Shown in pieces: positions 1 to 6,601 of a stretch of 10,962 bases of DNA. Made by a program: the position numbers and the translations under genes. The stretch's first letter is position 1. Each line of letters starts with the position of its first letter. The stretch is from Clostridiales bacterium UBA1248 (GTDB lineage: Bacteria; Bacillota; Clostridia; Oscillospirales; CAG-272), in contig DBWC01000103.1 of the NCBI GenBank assembly GCA_002308615.1, positions 1 through 10,962 on the forward strand, read 5' to 3'. The notes under the pieces were generated by a model that was not told the DNA's origin, ran no database searches, and worked only from the letters and a program-made list of their open reading frames with translations.

Positions 1-62
1 ATGTCCGTTTTTAACGGTTCTGTTCAAACAAAATCAGTCTGCTTTTTCATATTCAACCGGCG

Positions 63-116
63 TAATGAAGCGAAGCCGCCCCTGTCCTTCATTAGTCCCG
101 CAGGGACGTCTTCATT
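63..116 (-). repeat. Modular palindromic repeat (TAATGAAG units and hairpins)
   Basis: On the plus strand TAATGAAG (63-70) and CTTCATTA (87-94) form a perfect 8-bp inverted repeat around a GC-rich 16-nt centre. A tight hairpin follows, GTCCC-GCA-GGGAC (95-107), and then another CTTCATT copy (110-116). Read on the minus strand the order is AATGAAG, hairpin, TAATGAAG, GC-rich spacer, CTTCATTA. This alternation of a short linker word and a hairpin is typical of small non-autonomous interspersed repeats. It lies 48 bp beyond the stop codon of the minus-strand gene ending at 164. There is no T-tract, so it is not an obvious intrinsic terminator. Confidence 0.5.
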
Positions 117-163
117 TTTATCACGCCGCGCCGAACGGGCACGGTTTGTTTCGCAAAACGCGG

Positions 164-1762
164 TCAGTCGTTCTGTATCTGTGTATAAGAAGTATCGGAC
201 GGCGTTACGGAGTGAAGCCCTCCGTCTTTTGTAAAAGCGCAGTCGGAAGAAGACGCCGTGAAAAGCGAATAATAGAATTCCTCGTGCGGTTCATAAACAA
301 AACCTCCGTTTATCTTGCACAGCTGCCAGACAAAACCGTCCCCGGTTTCTTTTATGATGCCGCCGAAGCCCGCCTCCGCCGAGTATATCGCTCTTACGGT
401 GCAGGACCCGAGATCGACCGCTATAAGCGCCGCGGAGCGTTCCGCCTTTGCCGCCGCAAGAAGCTCCGCGTCGGGCACGCCCGTCAAATCATATCCGACG
501 CGTTCTATCTCTTCGGAAATCGGTGATTTCAGCACGGCGCCGTCCTTCAGCGCTATAGCGGACAGAAACAGGCGGCTGCCCTGCAAAGTCGCGTCGTAGT
601 AATAATATGACATTCCTTCCGTTTCGAGTGTGAAGATGCGTTTTACCGCGCCGTCAAGCCCGATATATACGATAATGTCTTTGTCTTTTTCGTGTGTCAG
701 GTTGCTTATGATAAATCCGTCGTCGCACGCGTAAAGACAAGCCGTTGAAATTTCGTCCTTTGTTATGCGCAGCATTGTTGACGTCTTTTTTATCAGTTCT
801 CCCGTTTCCGAAGACAGCACTCTTATTATAACGTCCGCTTTTTTCGGACCGGATGAGACCAATCTGCTGTAATAGCCGTTGTATTCTACGGATAACATAT
901 AGAGCTTACCGTCTTTTTCGTATACCGAGATCGGCGTGTCGGTGCGCGTGTCCTGGTGCGCCGAATCCACTCTGTGATCCCACAAAAGATTTCCGTTCAG
1001 ATCAAGCTTTCTTATCATAAACACGTGTTCCGCGCAGGCGGTGACTATCGTTCCGTCGGATATATCAAACCAGTTTGTTATATATTCTTCCGGCAAAAGA
1101 CCGTATACCCATTTTTTCTGTCCGTTTTCATACTCGGTAAGCATTGTGTGGTCCGTACGCCTCATAACTTTATATCTGTCTTTTTCTCGTAAAAATTTTT
1201 TGCCGTACACAAACACGTCAAAATCTGCGGCGGGCTTTGGCTCCGCCGGCTCCGCCTCAAGCTCATATACCGGCGCTTCCACGCTGTTTTCCGCCGTTAC
1301 TTTATACGCGGCGTCGTAAAGCGTTGCTTTTACCGTCGCCGTGCTTTTTGTAAAGCTGACGGCGCCCGATACCGCCTTGAATTCGCCTGAGTCGATTATC
1401 TCCGGCTCCGTTCCGGGCTCGGGCTGCGCCGCGTACCCCTCTGTTTCTGTTATTACTTTATGCGTATATTCCCGGATTGCCGTATCGTCCGCGGCAGTAT
1501 CTTCCGTGATCACAGTCTCCGCCGCTGTGTTTTCCGCGGTGCCGGTTGTCGCCGGGGCGATACCGCCGTGCATGTTTGCAAGAGATACGGTCACAACGAT
1601 AAACACGGCAAAAGCCGCAAGCGCGGCAACCGACGCGACGGCGGATATTATATCCTTAAAAGACTTTTTTGAAAATTTCTTTTTTACGTTTTCCTCGGCA
1701 GCTTCAATAATGTATTTTTTATCCGTGCTTTTTACGGCTGATAAAATATCGCTTTTTTTCAT
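164..1762 (-). CDS. Membrane-anchored propeller-like protein, putative anti-sigma factor/sensor
   Basis: This 532-aa protein probably partners the ECF sigma factor encoded just upstream. Its ATG overlaps the sigma gene's TGA (ATGA, 4 bp), and a GGAGG lies about 10 bp ahead inside the sigma gene. Residues 1-36 are short, charged and cytoplasmic and include DKKYIIEAAEENVKKK. From memory, similar N-termini occur in proteins paired with ECF sigma factors in Clostridia. One membrane helix spans about 38-62. A Thr/Ala/Glu/Pro-rich linker of about 100 residues follows, which looks like a cell-wall-crossing stalk. From about 190 onward there are repeated beta-strand blocks with turn motifs such as LDLNGNLLWDHRVD (near 251), YEKDGKLYMLS (near 279) and IGLDGAVKRIF (near 364), suggesting a PQQ/WD-like propeller outside the cell. 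No known anti-sigma zinc motif (HxxxCxxC) is present. The anti-sigma role rests on context. Confidence 0.7.
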   Translation of the reverse strand: MKKSDILSAVKSTDKKYIIEAAEENVKKKFSKKSFKDIISAVASVAALAAFAVFIVVTVSLANMHGGIAPATTGTAENTAAETVITEDTAADDTAIREYTHKVITETEGYAAQPEPGTEPEIIDSGEFKAVSGAVSFTKSTATVKATLYDAAYKVTAENSVEAPVYELEAEPAEPKPAADFDVFVYGKKFLREKDRYKVMRRTDHTMLTEYENGQKKWVYGLLPEEYITNWFDISDGTIVTACAEHVFMIRKLDLNGNLLWDHRVDSAHQDTRTDTPISVYEKDGKLYMLSVEYNGYYSRLVSSGPKKADVIIRVLSSETGELIKKTSTMLRITKDEISTACLYACDDGFIISNLTHEKDKDIIVYIGLDGAVKRIFTLETEGMSYYYYDATLQGSRLFLSAIALKDGAVLKSPISEEIERVGYDLTGVPDAELLAAAKAERSAALIAVDLGSCTVRAIYSAEAGFGGIIKETGDGFVWQLCKINGGFVYEPHEEFYYSLFTASSSDCAFTKDGGLHSVTPSDTSYTQIQND

Positions 1763-2301
1763 AAGCTGAAACCCTCCTTTTTAAGATGCTCGGCAAGCTT
1801 TTTTCTTATACGGAACAGCTTTACGGTAAGCGCGTTTTCACTCAGACCCGTCAGCTCCGATATATGCTTTACCGTGTCCTCGTAATAGTATCTGCGGACG
1901 AACAGCATTCGCGAGCGGCTGTCAAGCCGGGAAAGAAACCCGTTTATCGCGTCGGCAAGCCCGTCCGTATCCGTCTGCTCTCCAGTGACTATCTGCGAAA
2001 GCTCGTCGTCAAGAGAGACGGTAGGCGCGGACCGTTTTTGCGCGGTGTTGTATCTGAATCGCTGGTGTGAGATGTTGCGCACCGTCTCGTATACGTAGGC
2101 GCTCAGATTTTCGGGCTTTGCCGGAGGTATGCTGTTCCACACGGCAAGATACGCGTCGTTGACACACTCGGCGGCGTCCCGCCGGTCGTTCGTTATGCCG
2201 TATGCGATATTTTCCATCTGCCTGCCGTATGAGGACGCAAGCTCTTTGATCGCCCGCTGATCCCTTGCCTGAAGCAGCTGTATTATTTCCTCGTCCCGCA
2301 T
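1759..2301 (-). CDS. ECF-type RNA polymerase sigma factor
   Basis: The 180-aa product has the two-domain build of an extracytoplasmic function sigma factor. Region 2 covers about residues 8-85 and contains DAAECVNDAYLAVWNSIPP (42-60), the conserved core-binding helix with its acidic-aromatic pattern, followed by the LSAYVYETVRNIS helix that contacts the -10 element. Region 4 covers about 123-175, with RSRMLFVRRYYYEDTVKHIS and a helix-turn-helix LTGLSENALTVKLFRIRKKL for -35 recognition. The linker is short and regions 1.1 and 3 are absent, as expected. AAGGAG lies 6 bp upstream of the ATG. It is co-transcribed with the membrane-anchored protein that overlaps its 3' end, the usual sigma/anti-sigma order. 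Its regulon cannot be told from the window. Confidence 0.93.
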   Translation of the reverse strand: MRDEEIIQLLQARDQRAIKELASSYGRQMENIAYGITNDRRDAAECVNDAYLAVWNSIPPAKPENLSAYVYETVRNISHQRFRYNTAQKRSAPTVSLDDELSQIVTGEQTDTDGLADAINGFLSRLDSRSRMLFVRRYYYEDTVKHISELTGLSENALTVKLFRIRKKLAEHLKKEGFSL

Positions 2302-2408
2302 TTTACGCTCCTTTTTGCCGTTCTGTAAATATAGTGTGTTTTTGCGCCGCGGACATTACATAAAAAAGAGAATTTTTTATAAAGAAAAATGTAAGCGGAA
2401 TTCATATC

Positions 2409-2435
2409 AAAAAAGCCTCCGGGCTTGCCGGAGGC
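2409..2435 (-). terminator. Intrinsic terminator after the DUF4870-like gene
   Basis: GCCTCCGG (2415-2422) pairs perfectly with CCGGAGGC (2428-2435) around a 5-nt loop. On the minus strand the stem is followed by six T residues (complement of 2409-2414). It begins about 14 bp after the stop codon at 2450 and separates this gene from the sigma factor gene downstream on the same strand. Confidence 0.9.
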
Positions 2436-2449
2436 GCACGTAAACGGTC

Positions 2450-2821
2450 TTATTTGAGTATTTTTATCATGCCGCCGATGACGGGAAGCTCTTTCGCTTT
2501 GCCTCTTGCGGCGTTGACGATGCCGAATACCGCCAACGCGGTGGGAACGAGGCCGCAGAGATAACCGATCACGCCGAACAGCCAGCCGACGTACGGGATC
2601 ATTCCGAGGATACCGAACGTAAAGGCTATGGCGACCTCGGCTATCAGAAGTACCAGTCCGTTATTTGCGTGGAAGCGCGCCCATTTTGAGTTTTTCGCGG
2701 CGAAAATGGGGATGAGTACGAGTATACCTATGTAAGCTAAAATGCTCATTACCTTGTTCTGCTGGATATCGGTCGGATCGAATTCAGCCGTACGGTCTGT
2801 CGTGTCAAGAAAATTTGCCAT
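2450..2821 (-). CDS. DUF4870/Tic20-like small membrane protein
   Basis: This is a 123-aa integral membrane protein of unknown function. I chose the ATG at 2821 because AAGGAG lies 7 bp ahead of it; an in-frame ATG at 2893 would place the start inside the likely promoter. The N-terminus (1-23) is polar. Hydrophobic segments follow at about 25-42, 56-74 and 78-104. The hallmark WARFHANNGLVL (47-58) lies between helices 1 and 2 and resembles the [KR]FHAxQ[GA]L signature of DUF4870/Tic20-like proteins. The C-terminal GKAKELPVIGGMIKIL also fits this group. It has its own promoter and terminator, so it is monocistronic. The family assignment comes from recalled motifs and the function is unknown. 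Confidence 0.85.
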   Translation of the reverse strand: MANFLDTTDRTAEFDPTDIQQNKVMSILAYIGILVLIPIFAAKNSKWARFHANNGLVLLIAEVAIAFTFGILGMIPYVGWLFGVIGYLCGLVPTALAVFGIVNAARGKAKELPVIGGMIKILK

Positions 2822-2883
2822 AATTAAACTCCTTACAATTAAATTTGCCGCGGCTTTAAGCTGTCGCCTGCAGCACTGTATAA

Positions 2884-2912
2884 ATAATATCACAATTTAT
2901 TGCGATTTGCAA
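2884..2912 (-). promoter_or_regulatory. Sigma-A promoter of the DUF4870-like gene
   Basis: On the minus strand TTGCAA (2907-2912) and TATTAT (2884-2889) are separated by exactly 17 bp. This leaves a leader of roughly 55 nt before the ATG at 2821. It lies back to back with the promoter at 2963-2991, with about 50 bp of AT-rich DNA between them. Confidence 0.75.
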
Positions 2913-2962
2913 CCGGTATAAGAAAAATATTTAAATTTTTTTCGTGATTTTTTCCCGCCGTA

Positions 2963-2991
2963 TTGACAAATTTATGCATCGGTCGTATAAT
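2963..2991 (+). promoter_or_regulatory. Perfect-consensus sigma-A promoter of the AbrB-ABC operon
   Basis: TTGACA (2963-2968) and TATAAT (2986-2991) are both exact consensus hexamers with a 17-bp spacer. A 6-bp palindrome ATGCAT (2974-2979) lies in the spacer. A start site near 2998 would give a 30-40 nt purine-rich leader. A promoter this strong driving a regulator-transporter operon suggests that it is normally repressed, possibly by the first gene product. Confidence 0.9.
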
Positions 2992-2995
2992 ATAT

Positions 2996-3022
2996 AAGAA
3001 AAACAAGAAAAGTAAGAAAGAG
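2996..3022 (+). repeat. Three 9-bp direct repeats in the leader
   Basis: AAGAAAAAC (2996-3004), AAGAAAAGT (3005-3013) and AAGAAAGAG (3014-3022) are three consecutive 9-bp units sharing AAGAAA. They run from about the transcription start into the ribosome binding site AAGAGGG (3018-3024). They could be operator repeats or simply a purine-rich leader. Confidence 0.45.
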
Positions 3023-3031
3023 GGCAGCTGA

Positions 3032-3220
3032 ATGAAAGAAGAACGTGAAGACAGATTTATCGTAAGCGTTAAAGTCGGACCGAAGGGTCAGATAACCGTG
3101 CCCGCGGAAGCGCGCAGGATGTTCGATATAAAAGAAGGAGACACGCTCATGGTCATGGGCGACAAGGAGCGCGGCATCGCTCTTATCAAAGACACGGAAT
3201 TTTATAAACTGATGAGGTGA
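3032..3220 (+). CDS. AbrB/MazE/SpoVT-type DNA-binding protein
   Basis: This 62-aa protein is a single swapped-hairpin AbrB-type domain. The signature KVGPKGQITVPAEARRMFDIKEGDTLMV (residues 15-42) matches the family pattern: a GQITVP strand, a short helix with AR, and a G-D-x-L strand. Such proteins act as dimers that bind AT-rich or dyad DNA. The nine-residue charged N-terminus (MKEEREDRF) may contact DNA. AAGAGGG lies 7 bp before the ATG. The stop is 4 bp from the ATPase start, so it is the first gene of the transporter operon and probably its transcriptional regulator. No toxin gene is adjacent, so an antitoxin role is unlikely. Confidence 0.88.
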   Translation: MKEEREDRFIVSVKVGPKGQITVPAEARRMFDIKEGDTLMVMGDKERGIALIKDTEFYKLMR

Positions 3221-3224
3221 CGGT

Positions 3225-3947
3225 ATGAGTGCAATAAGAACGGAAAAGCTCCGCAAGGAGTACAAGGACGTCGTCGCCGTCGACAGTCTCGATCTGCAGA
3301 TCGAGGAAGGCGAGCTGTTTTCGCTTCTCGGCGTGAACGGCGCGGGAAAGACGACGACGATAAAAATGTTAACGACTTTGACGACGCCCACGTCGGGCGA
3401 CGCGTTCGTGCTCGGATATTCAATAAATAACGACAAGAAAAAAATAAAAGAGCAAATAGACGTCTCGATGCAGCAGACGGCCGTCGCAAGGAATCTGACG
3501 GTCAGAGAAAACATAGAGTTTTACTGCGAGATGCGCGGAAAAAGCAAAGAGGAGACCGAGGCGGCGTTAAAGCACACGTACGAAGTATTCGGGCTTGACA
3601 AGGTGGAAAAGAAGCGCGCTAAACAGCTTTCCGGCGGCTGGCAGAGAAAGCTGTCCATCGCTCTGGCGCTCGTCGGCGGGCCGAAAGTCCTTTTCCTTGA
3701 CGAGCCGACGCTCGGGCTTGACGTTATAGCACGCCGCGAGCTGTGGCGCGCGATAGAGCAGCTTAAGGGAAAAATGACGATAGTGCTCACGACGCACTAT
3801 ATGGAGGAAGCGGAAGCCTTATCCGACAGGATAGGCATAATGAAGGACGGGCGTCTGCTCTTCGTCGGCGGCAAAGACTCGCTTTTTGAAAAGACCGGTA
3901 CCGGCTCCGTTGAGGAGGCGTTTATAAAGATCGTGGAGGAGAACTGA
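3225..3947 (+). CDS. ABC transporter ATP-binding protein (DrrA-like)
   Basis: This 240-aa ATPase subunit energises the permease encoded next to it. All nucleotide-binding motifs are intact: Walker A GVNGAGKT (36-43), Q-loop Gln near 83-84 (SMQQT), signature LSGGWQRK (135-142), Walker B VLFLDEP (155-161), D-loop GLD (164-166) and H-loop His191 in TTHYMEEAE. The sequence resembles the DrrA/CcmA-like group that pairs with ABC-2 permeases for export of drugs, lipids or polysaccharides. It lacks the roughly 60-80 extra C-terminal residues of longer DrrA-type ATPases. A GGAGGA near its end serves as the ribosome binding site of the permease. The substrate cannot be deduced. Confidence 0.95.
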   Translation: MSAIRTEKLRKEYKDVVAVDSLDLQIEEGELFSLLGVNGAGKTTTIKMLTTLTTPTSGDAFVLGYSINNDKKKIKEQIDVSMQQTAVARNLTVRENIEFYCEMRGKSKEETEAALKHTYEVFGLDKVEKKRAKQLSGGWQRKLSIALALVGGPKVLFLDEPTLGLDVIARRELWRAIEQLKGKMTIVLTTHYMEEAEALSDRIGIMKDGRLLFVGGKDSLFEKTGTGSVEEAFIKIVEEN

Positions 3948-3948
3948 T

Positions 3949-4701
3949 ATGAAAGACGCGTTAAAAAGGATCTCCGCGCTGACGAAGAGGAATCTTAAAG
4001 AAATACTGCGCGACCCGATAAGCCTTATATTCCTGATCGGTCTGCCGCTTTTCATGCTTATACTGTTTTATTATATTTTCCACAATTTGACGGCTCAGTT
4101 TGAGATGCGGTATCTCGCGCCGGGCATAATAGCGTTCTCCCAGGCGTTTTTAACGCTTTTCGTCGGGCTTCTGATGAGCCTTGACAGAGCTTCGGCGTTT
4201 CTTATAAGACTGTACGTCACGCCCGCCGGCTCGTATGAATTTATCGCGGGCTACGTGCTCGCCATGCTGCCGATCAGCCTTGTGCAAAGCGTGCTGTTCT
4301 TCGTTACAGCGGGGATAATAGAGCCGTCGTTCTTCTCCGTGAATATGATATGGGGCGTTCTGTGCAGTCTCGTAACTGCGCTGCTCTTCATCGGCTTCGG
4401 CATACTTTTCGGATCAGTCTGCAACGAAAAAGCGATAGGCGGCATAGCGTCCATCGTCATATCCGGTCAGTCGGTTTTGAGCGGTATGTGGTTCCCGCTC
4501 GAGGGAATAGATAAAAACGTCATAACGGTGATGAACGTCCTGCCGTTCCGTCCCGCCGCGCAGTTTTTACAGCATATCGTCTCCGGAACGGAAGCCGTGT
4601 TTGACGATATAATAAAACCGCTTCTCATCGTCCTTGCGTACACCGTCGTCATCACGACAGCGGGAATTCTGGTATATAACGCAAAGATGAAAAGGCAATA
4701 A
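3949..4701 (+). CDS. ABC-2 type transporter permease
   Basis: This 250-aa permease has about six membrane helices (approximately 22-44, 57-79, 98-122, 131-153, 160-184 and 222-244) and the ABC-2 pattern: a cytoplasmic amphipathic N-terminus (KRISALTKRNLKEILRDP), a YLAPGIIAFSQAF segment and a short re-entrant element GMWFPLEGI (near 184) before the last helix. It starts 1 bp after the ATPase stop, with GGAGGA 8 bp upstream. With the ATPase it should form a dimeric exporter in the cytoplasmic membrane. There is no recognisable substrate clue. Resistance or efflux of an amphipathic compound is the usual role of this arrangement, but that is an inference. Confidence 0.93.
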   Translation: MKDALKRISALTKRNLKEILRDPISLIFLIGLPLFMLILFYYIFHNLTAQFEMRYLAPGIIAFSQAFLTLFVGLLMSLDRASAFLIRLYVTPAGSYEFIAGYVLAMLPISLVQSVLFFVTAGIIEPSFFSVNMIWGVLCSLVTALLFIGFGILFGSVCNEKAIGGIASIVISGQSVLSGMWFPLEGIDKNVITVMNVLPFRPAAQFLQHIVSGTEAVFDDIIKPLLIVLAYTVVITTAGILVYNAKMKRQ

Positions 4702-4708
4702 TACCGTA

Positions 4709-4728
4709 GGGGAGGGGTTACCCCTCCC
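4709..4728 (+). repeat. G-rich hairpin after the permease gene
   Basis: GGGAGGGG (4710-4717) pairs with CCCCTCCC (4721-4728) around a TTA loop, starting 8 bp after the permease stop. No T-run follows (GAATTAAG), so it is not a standard intrinsic terminator. It may stabilise the mRNA 3' end. From memory, very similar GTAGGGGAGGGG...CCCCTCCC hairpins occur as dispersed repeats in Clostridia. Confidence 0.6.
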
Positions 4729-4790
4729 GAATTAAGAATGAACGGATATAATTCGCGGCAGTCTGTTTTGGGGTTGTCCTCCTGCTAAAC

Positions 4791-4825
4791 AAAAAACCAC
4801 GGGATACCGGTTGATCGGTATCCCG
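4791..4825 (-). terminator. Strong, probably bidirectional terminator
   Basis: CGGGATACCG (4800-4809) pairs with CGGTATCCCG (4816-4825) in a perfect 10-bp stem with a 6-nt loop. On the minus strand it is followed by TGGTTTTTTGTTT, and it lies 8 bp after the esterase stop codon. On the plus strand it is followed by TTGCTGTTTT, so it may also stop transcripts from the convergent ABC operon. Confidence 0.9.
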
Positions 4826-4833
4826 TTGCTGTT

Positions 4834-5523
4834 TTATAACCCTCTCACCCTGAGTATCTCATCCGCCAGCGTTTTCATTCCGTTTGCGGTGGGGTGGATC
4901 CCGTCTATTGCTTCGACGGGGGTCTCGTTTTTGCTTGCGTCGACGAAGATGCAGCCTTTTTCTTCCGCGACTTTTTTGATCGTATTGACGTAATTGTCAA
5001 GATGTATTCCTCCTAAGCAGTAAGGGAACTGCCACTCCGGCTCGCCTCTCATAGACGACACTGCGGGGGCGATGCACCAGACTTCCGCGTCGGGATAATG
5101 CTCTTTGATAAGATCGAGCATGATCCTGTACGATCCGACGAAGGATTCCTTATCCTCCATACCCTCTTTCGGCTCTATCGGCGTGCCGGAGCCCCAGTCG
5201 TTCACGCCCATGTATATCATTATGACGTCGGGCTTTTTATCGCCGTCGCCGAGCTGCGACATACGGGAGTCAAGATGCGCAAAGCTGCCGGGCGTGAATT
5301 CCGCGTGGTAGCTTACCGTACTGCCCGACCACGAGTTGTTTTTAAGCAGCTCGCCGCCTAAACGCGAGATTATCTGACCCCACCAGGTGTCCGTCCACTG
5401 CCCTATTTTCGCCGTTTCCTTTTTTTCCTCGTCGTAATAAAGCGCATATCCCTCCGGAATATAGCCTAAAAGCGTGCTGATCGAATCGCCGACCACCGAA
5501 AAATATTTACCCTTGTAATCCAT
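4834..5523 (-). CDS. SGNH/GDSL-family hydrolase
   Basis: This 229-aa predicted esterase/lipase has the four catalytic blocks. Block I is VVGDSIS (10-16), with nucleophile Ser14. Block II is probably NNSWSGS. Block III is MGVNDWG with the oxyanion-hole Asn. Block V is AIDGIHPTANG with the catalytic Asp and His. The length is normal for a single-domain SGNH hydrolase. There is no signal peptide or membrane helix, so it should be cytoplasmic. Members remove acetyl or acyl groups from carbohydrates, lipids or thioesters, and the substrate cannot be told here. GGAGG lies 7 bp before the ATG. It has its own promoter, overlapping the end of the upstream gene, and a strong terminator. Confidence 0.92.
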   Translation of the reverse strand: MDYKGKYFSVVGDSISTLLGYIPEGYALYYDEEKKETAKIGQWTDTWWGQIISRLGGELLKNNSWSGSTVSYHAEFTPGSFAHLDSRMSQLGDGDKKPDVIMIYMGVNDWGSGTPIEPKEGMEDKESFVGSYRIMLDLIKEHYPDAEVWCIAPAVSSMRGEPEWQFPYCLGGIHLDNYVNTIKKVAEEKGCIFVDASKNETPVEAIDGIHPTANGMKTLADEILRVRGL

Positions 5524-5556
5524 TTTTATTCCTCCGTGGATTTATTCCTATAAGCA

Positions 5557-5585
5557 ATTATACGGATCGTTTGTGAACAAATCAA
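5557..5585 (-). promoter_or_regulatory. Probable promoter of the SGNH hydrolase gene
   Basis: On the minus strand TTGATT (5580-5585) and TATAAT (5557-5562) are 17 bp apart. The -35 hexamer overlaps the stop codon of the upstream lipoprotein gene (5582-5584). No terminator lies between the two genes, so read-through from the large operon may add to expression. Confidence 0.7.
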
Positions 5586-6601
5586 GATTCGGGGGCGCTT
5601 TGATACGGCCGAGCGAACGTGAACATCTCAACTCCGTTTTCGCTCAGTATCGGTATGTTTTCTCCGGTTATACTTTCTGCGATCCCGATATCAAAATAAT
5701 GATCTTCCCCGGGATCCGGCTTTTCTCCGCGCACCTTTACCGTGCCGTCTGTTTCAACAAATGACAGAGAGTAGTCATTATGCGGATAAAAGCAGGTTTC
5801 TGATACGTTATCGCCCGATATCAGAGTAAGAAAAAAAGTAAAGACTCCGCTCGTAAGCCCGTAGGACAAAAAGCATATTTCTTCCGTGCCGTCTCCGTCA
5901 ACGTCAAACACGGCGATCTTTTCCATGTCCGCTTTATAAGCTTTGCCGTTTTTTACGACAAAGACGTCATACCGGTAATGCTCGTTATCGTCAAACATCA
6001 TCCCCGTATGACCAAGCCTGTTATATTCGTCAAAGGAATACGTCGGCACGGCGAATATCTGCGCTCCGGCGCGGTCAAAAAAACCCTTGGGCGTGACGTC
6101 TATCGGATGAAGGTCGATTTTTGACAGGCTTTTTTCCGGACAAAGCAGTTTTTTTGCGTCGGCCTCCGAAAGTCCGTTTTCGGGCGCGTAGCGGCTTCTC
6201 TGTATCCAGCTTAAGGTGAGCACGGATTCTTGGGAAAGCCCGGTAATAACGGCGCAGTCGTCTCTGAAAAGAAACTTTCCCGTTTTCAGATCAACACATT
6301 CAAATCCTTTGTCCCTGATCTTTGAAACAAAGCTTTCAAAAGCTTCTTTTGAAACGTTTTCATACTCGTGGATAACTCCGTCTCCGAGTTTTGCTTTTGT
6401 CGGAAGTGAAAACGGAGGCTTGCCTAAAGAGCGTATGCGGTTGCATATAAGCGCGGTTTTGCCGTTCGTATATGCGGGACTGTGACAGAGGGAGCTGTTT
6501 TTATACGTTATACCGTCGCTGTCGTTTTCGCAGGCGACAAGAGAAAACGTTATAAACAAGGCAGATAAAAACGCAAAAGCACGTAAAAGCGATCTATTCA
6601 T
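5582..6601 (-). CDS. Lipoprotein of unknown function, last gene of the blaI-blaR operon
   Basis: This 339-aa secreted lipoprotein is not a family I can name. The signal peptide has a short basic start (MNRSLLR), a hydrophobic core and the lipobox L21-V22-A23-C24, so Cys24 should be lipidated and the protein anchored on the outer face of the membrane. Near residues 228-240 there is AVFDVDGDGTEEICFLSYG, a D-x-D-G-D-G calcium-loop/FG-GAP-like motif of the type seen in propeller or VCBS-like surface domains. Its ATG overlaps the end of the membrane-protein gene by 8 bp, and GGAGG is 5 bp upstream, inside that gene. The tight coupling suggests the two proteins are made together and may interact. 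Confidence 0.82.
   Translation of the reverse strand: MNRSLLRAFAFLSALFITFSLVACENDSDGITYKNSSLCHSPAYTNGKTALICNRIRSLGKPPFSLPTKAKLGDGVIHEYENVSKEAFESFVSKIRDKGFECVDLKTGKFLFRDDCAVITGLSQESVLTLSWIQRSRYAPENGLSEADAKKLLCPEKSLSKIDLHPIDVTPKGFFDRAGAQIFAVPTYSFDEYNRLGHTGMMFDDNEHYRYDVFVVKNGKAYKADMEKIAVFDVDGDGTEEICFLSYGLTSGVFTFFLTLISGDNVSETCFYPHNDYSLSFVETDGTVKVRGEKPDPGEDHYFDIGIAESITGENIPILSENGVEMFTFARPYQSAPES

Noticed and set aside
1..234. A possible plus-strand gene starting at base 1
   Set aside because: It runs through the palindromic repeat and into the antisense of the 3' end of the 532-aa gene, has no visible ribosome binding site because it begins at the window edge, and encodes no recognisable protein.
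1341..1769. A 142-codon plus-strand open frame, Ala/Ser/Val-rich and seemingly hydrophobic
   Set aside because: It is the complement of the Thr/Ala/Glu-rich stalk and membrane helix of the ECF partner; low complexity explains the open frame.
2302..2408. A promoter for the ECF sigma factor gene
   Set aside because: TATATT (complement of 2328-2333) is a possible -10, but no acceptable -35 lies 16-18 bp upstream and I see no convincing ECF-type pair, so I did not annotate one.
2450..2893. Longer start at 2893 for the DUF4870-like protein
   Set aside because: The extra 24 residues are Cys/Arg-rich and unlike the family, this start is upstream of the predicted transcription start, and the ATG at 2821 has a clear AAGGAG.
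3032..3220. AbrB-like protein as a MazE-type antitoxin
   Set aside because: The adjacent genes encode an ABC exporter and no toxin-like gene lies nearby, so a transcriptional regulator fits better.
2972..3514. A 180-codon minus-strand open frame opposite the AbrB gene and the ABC ATPase start
   Set aside because: It is antisense to two genes with clear family motifs, overlaps their promoter and has no convincing ribosome binding site or domain.
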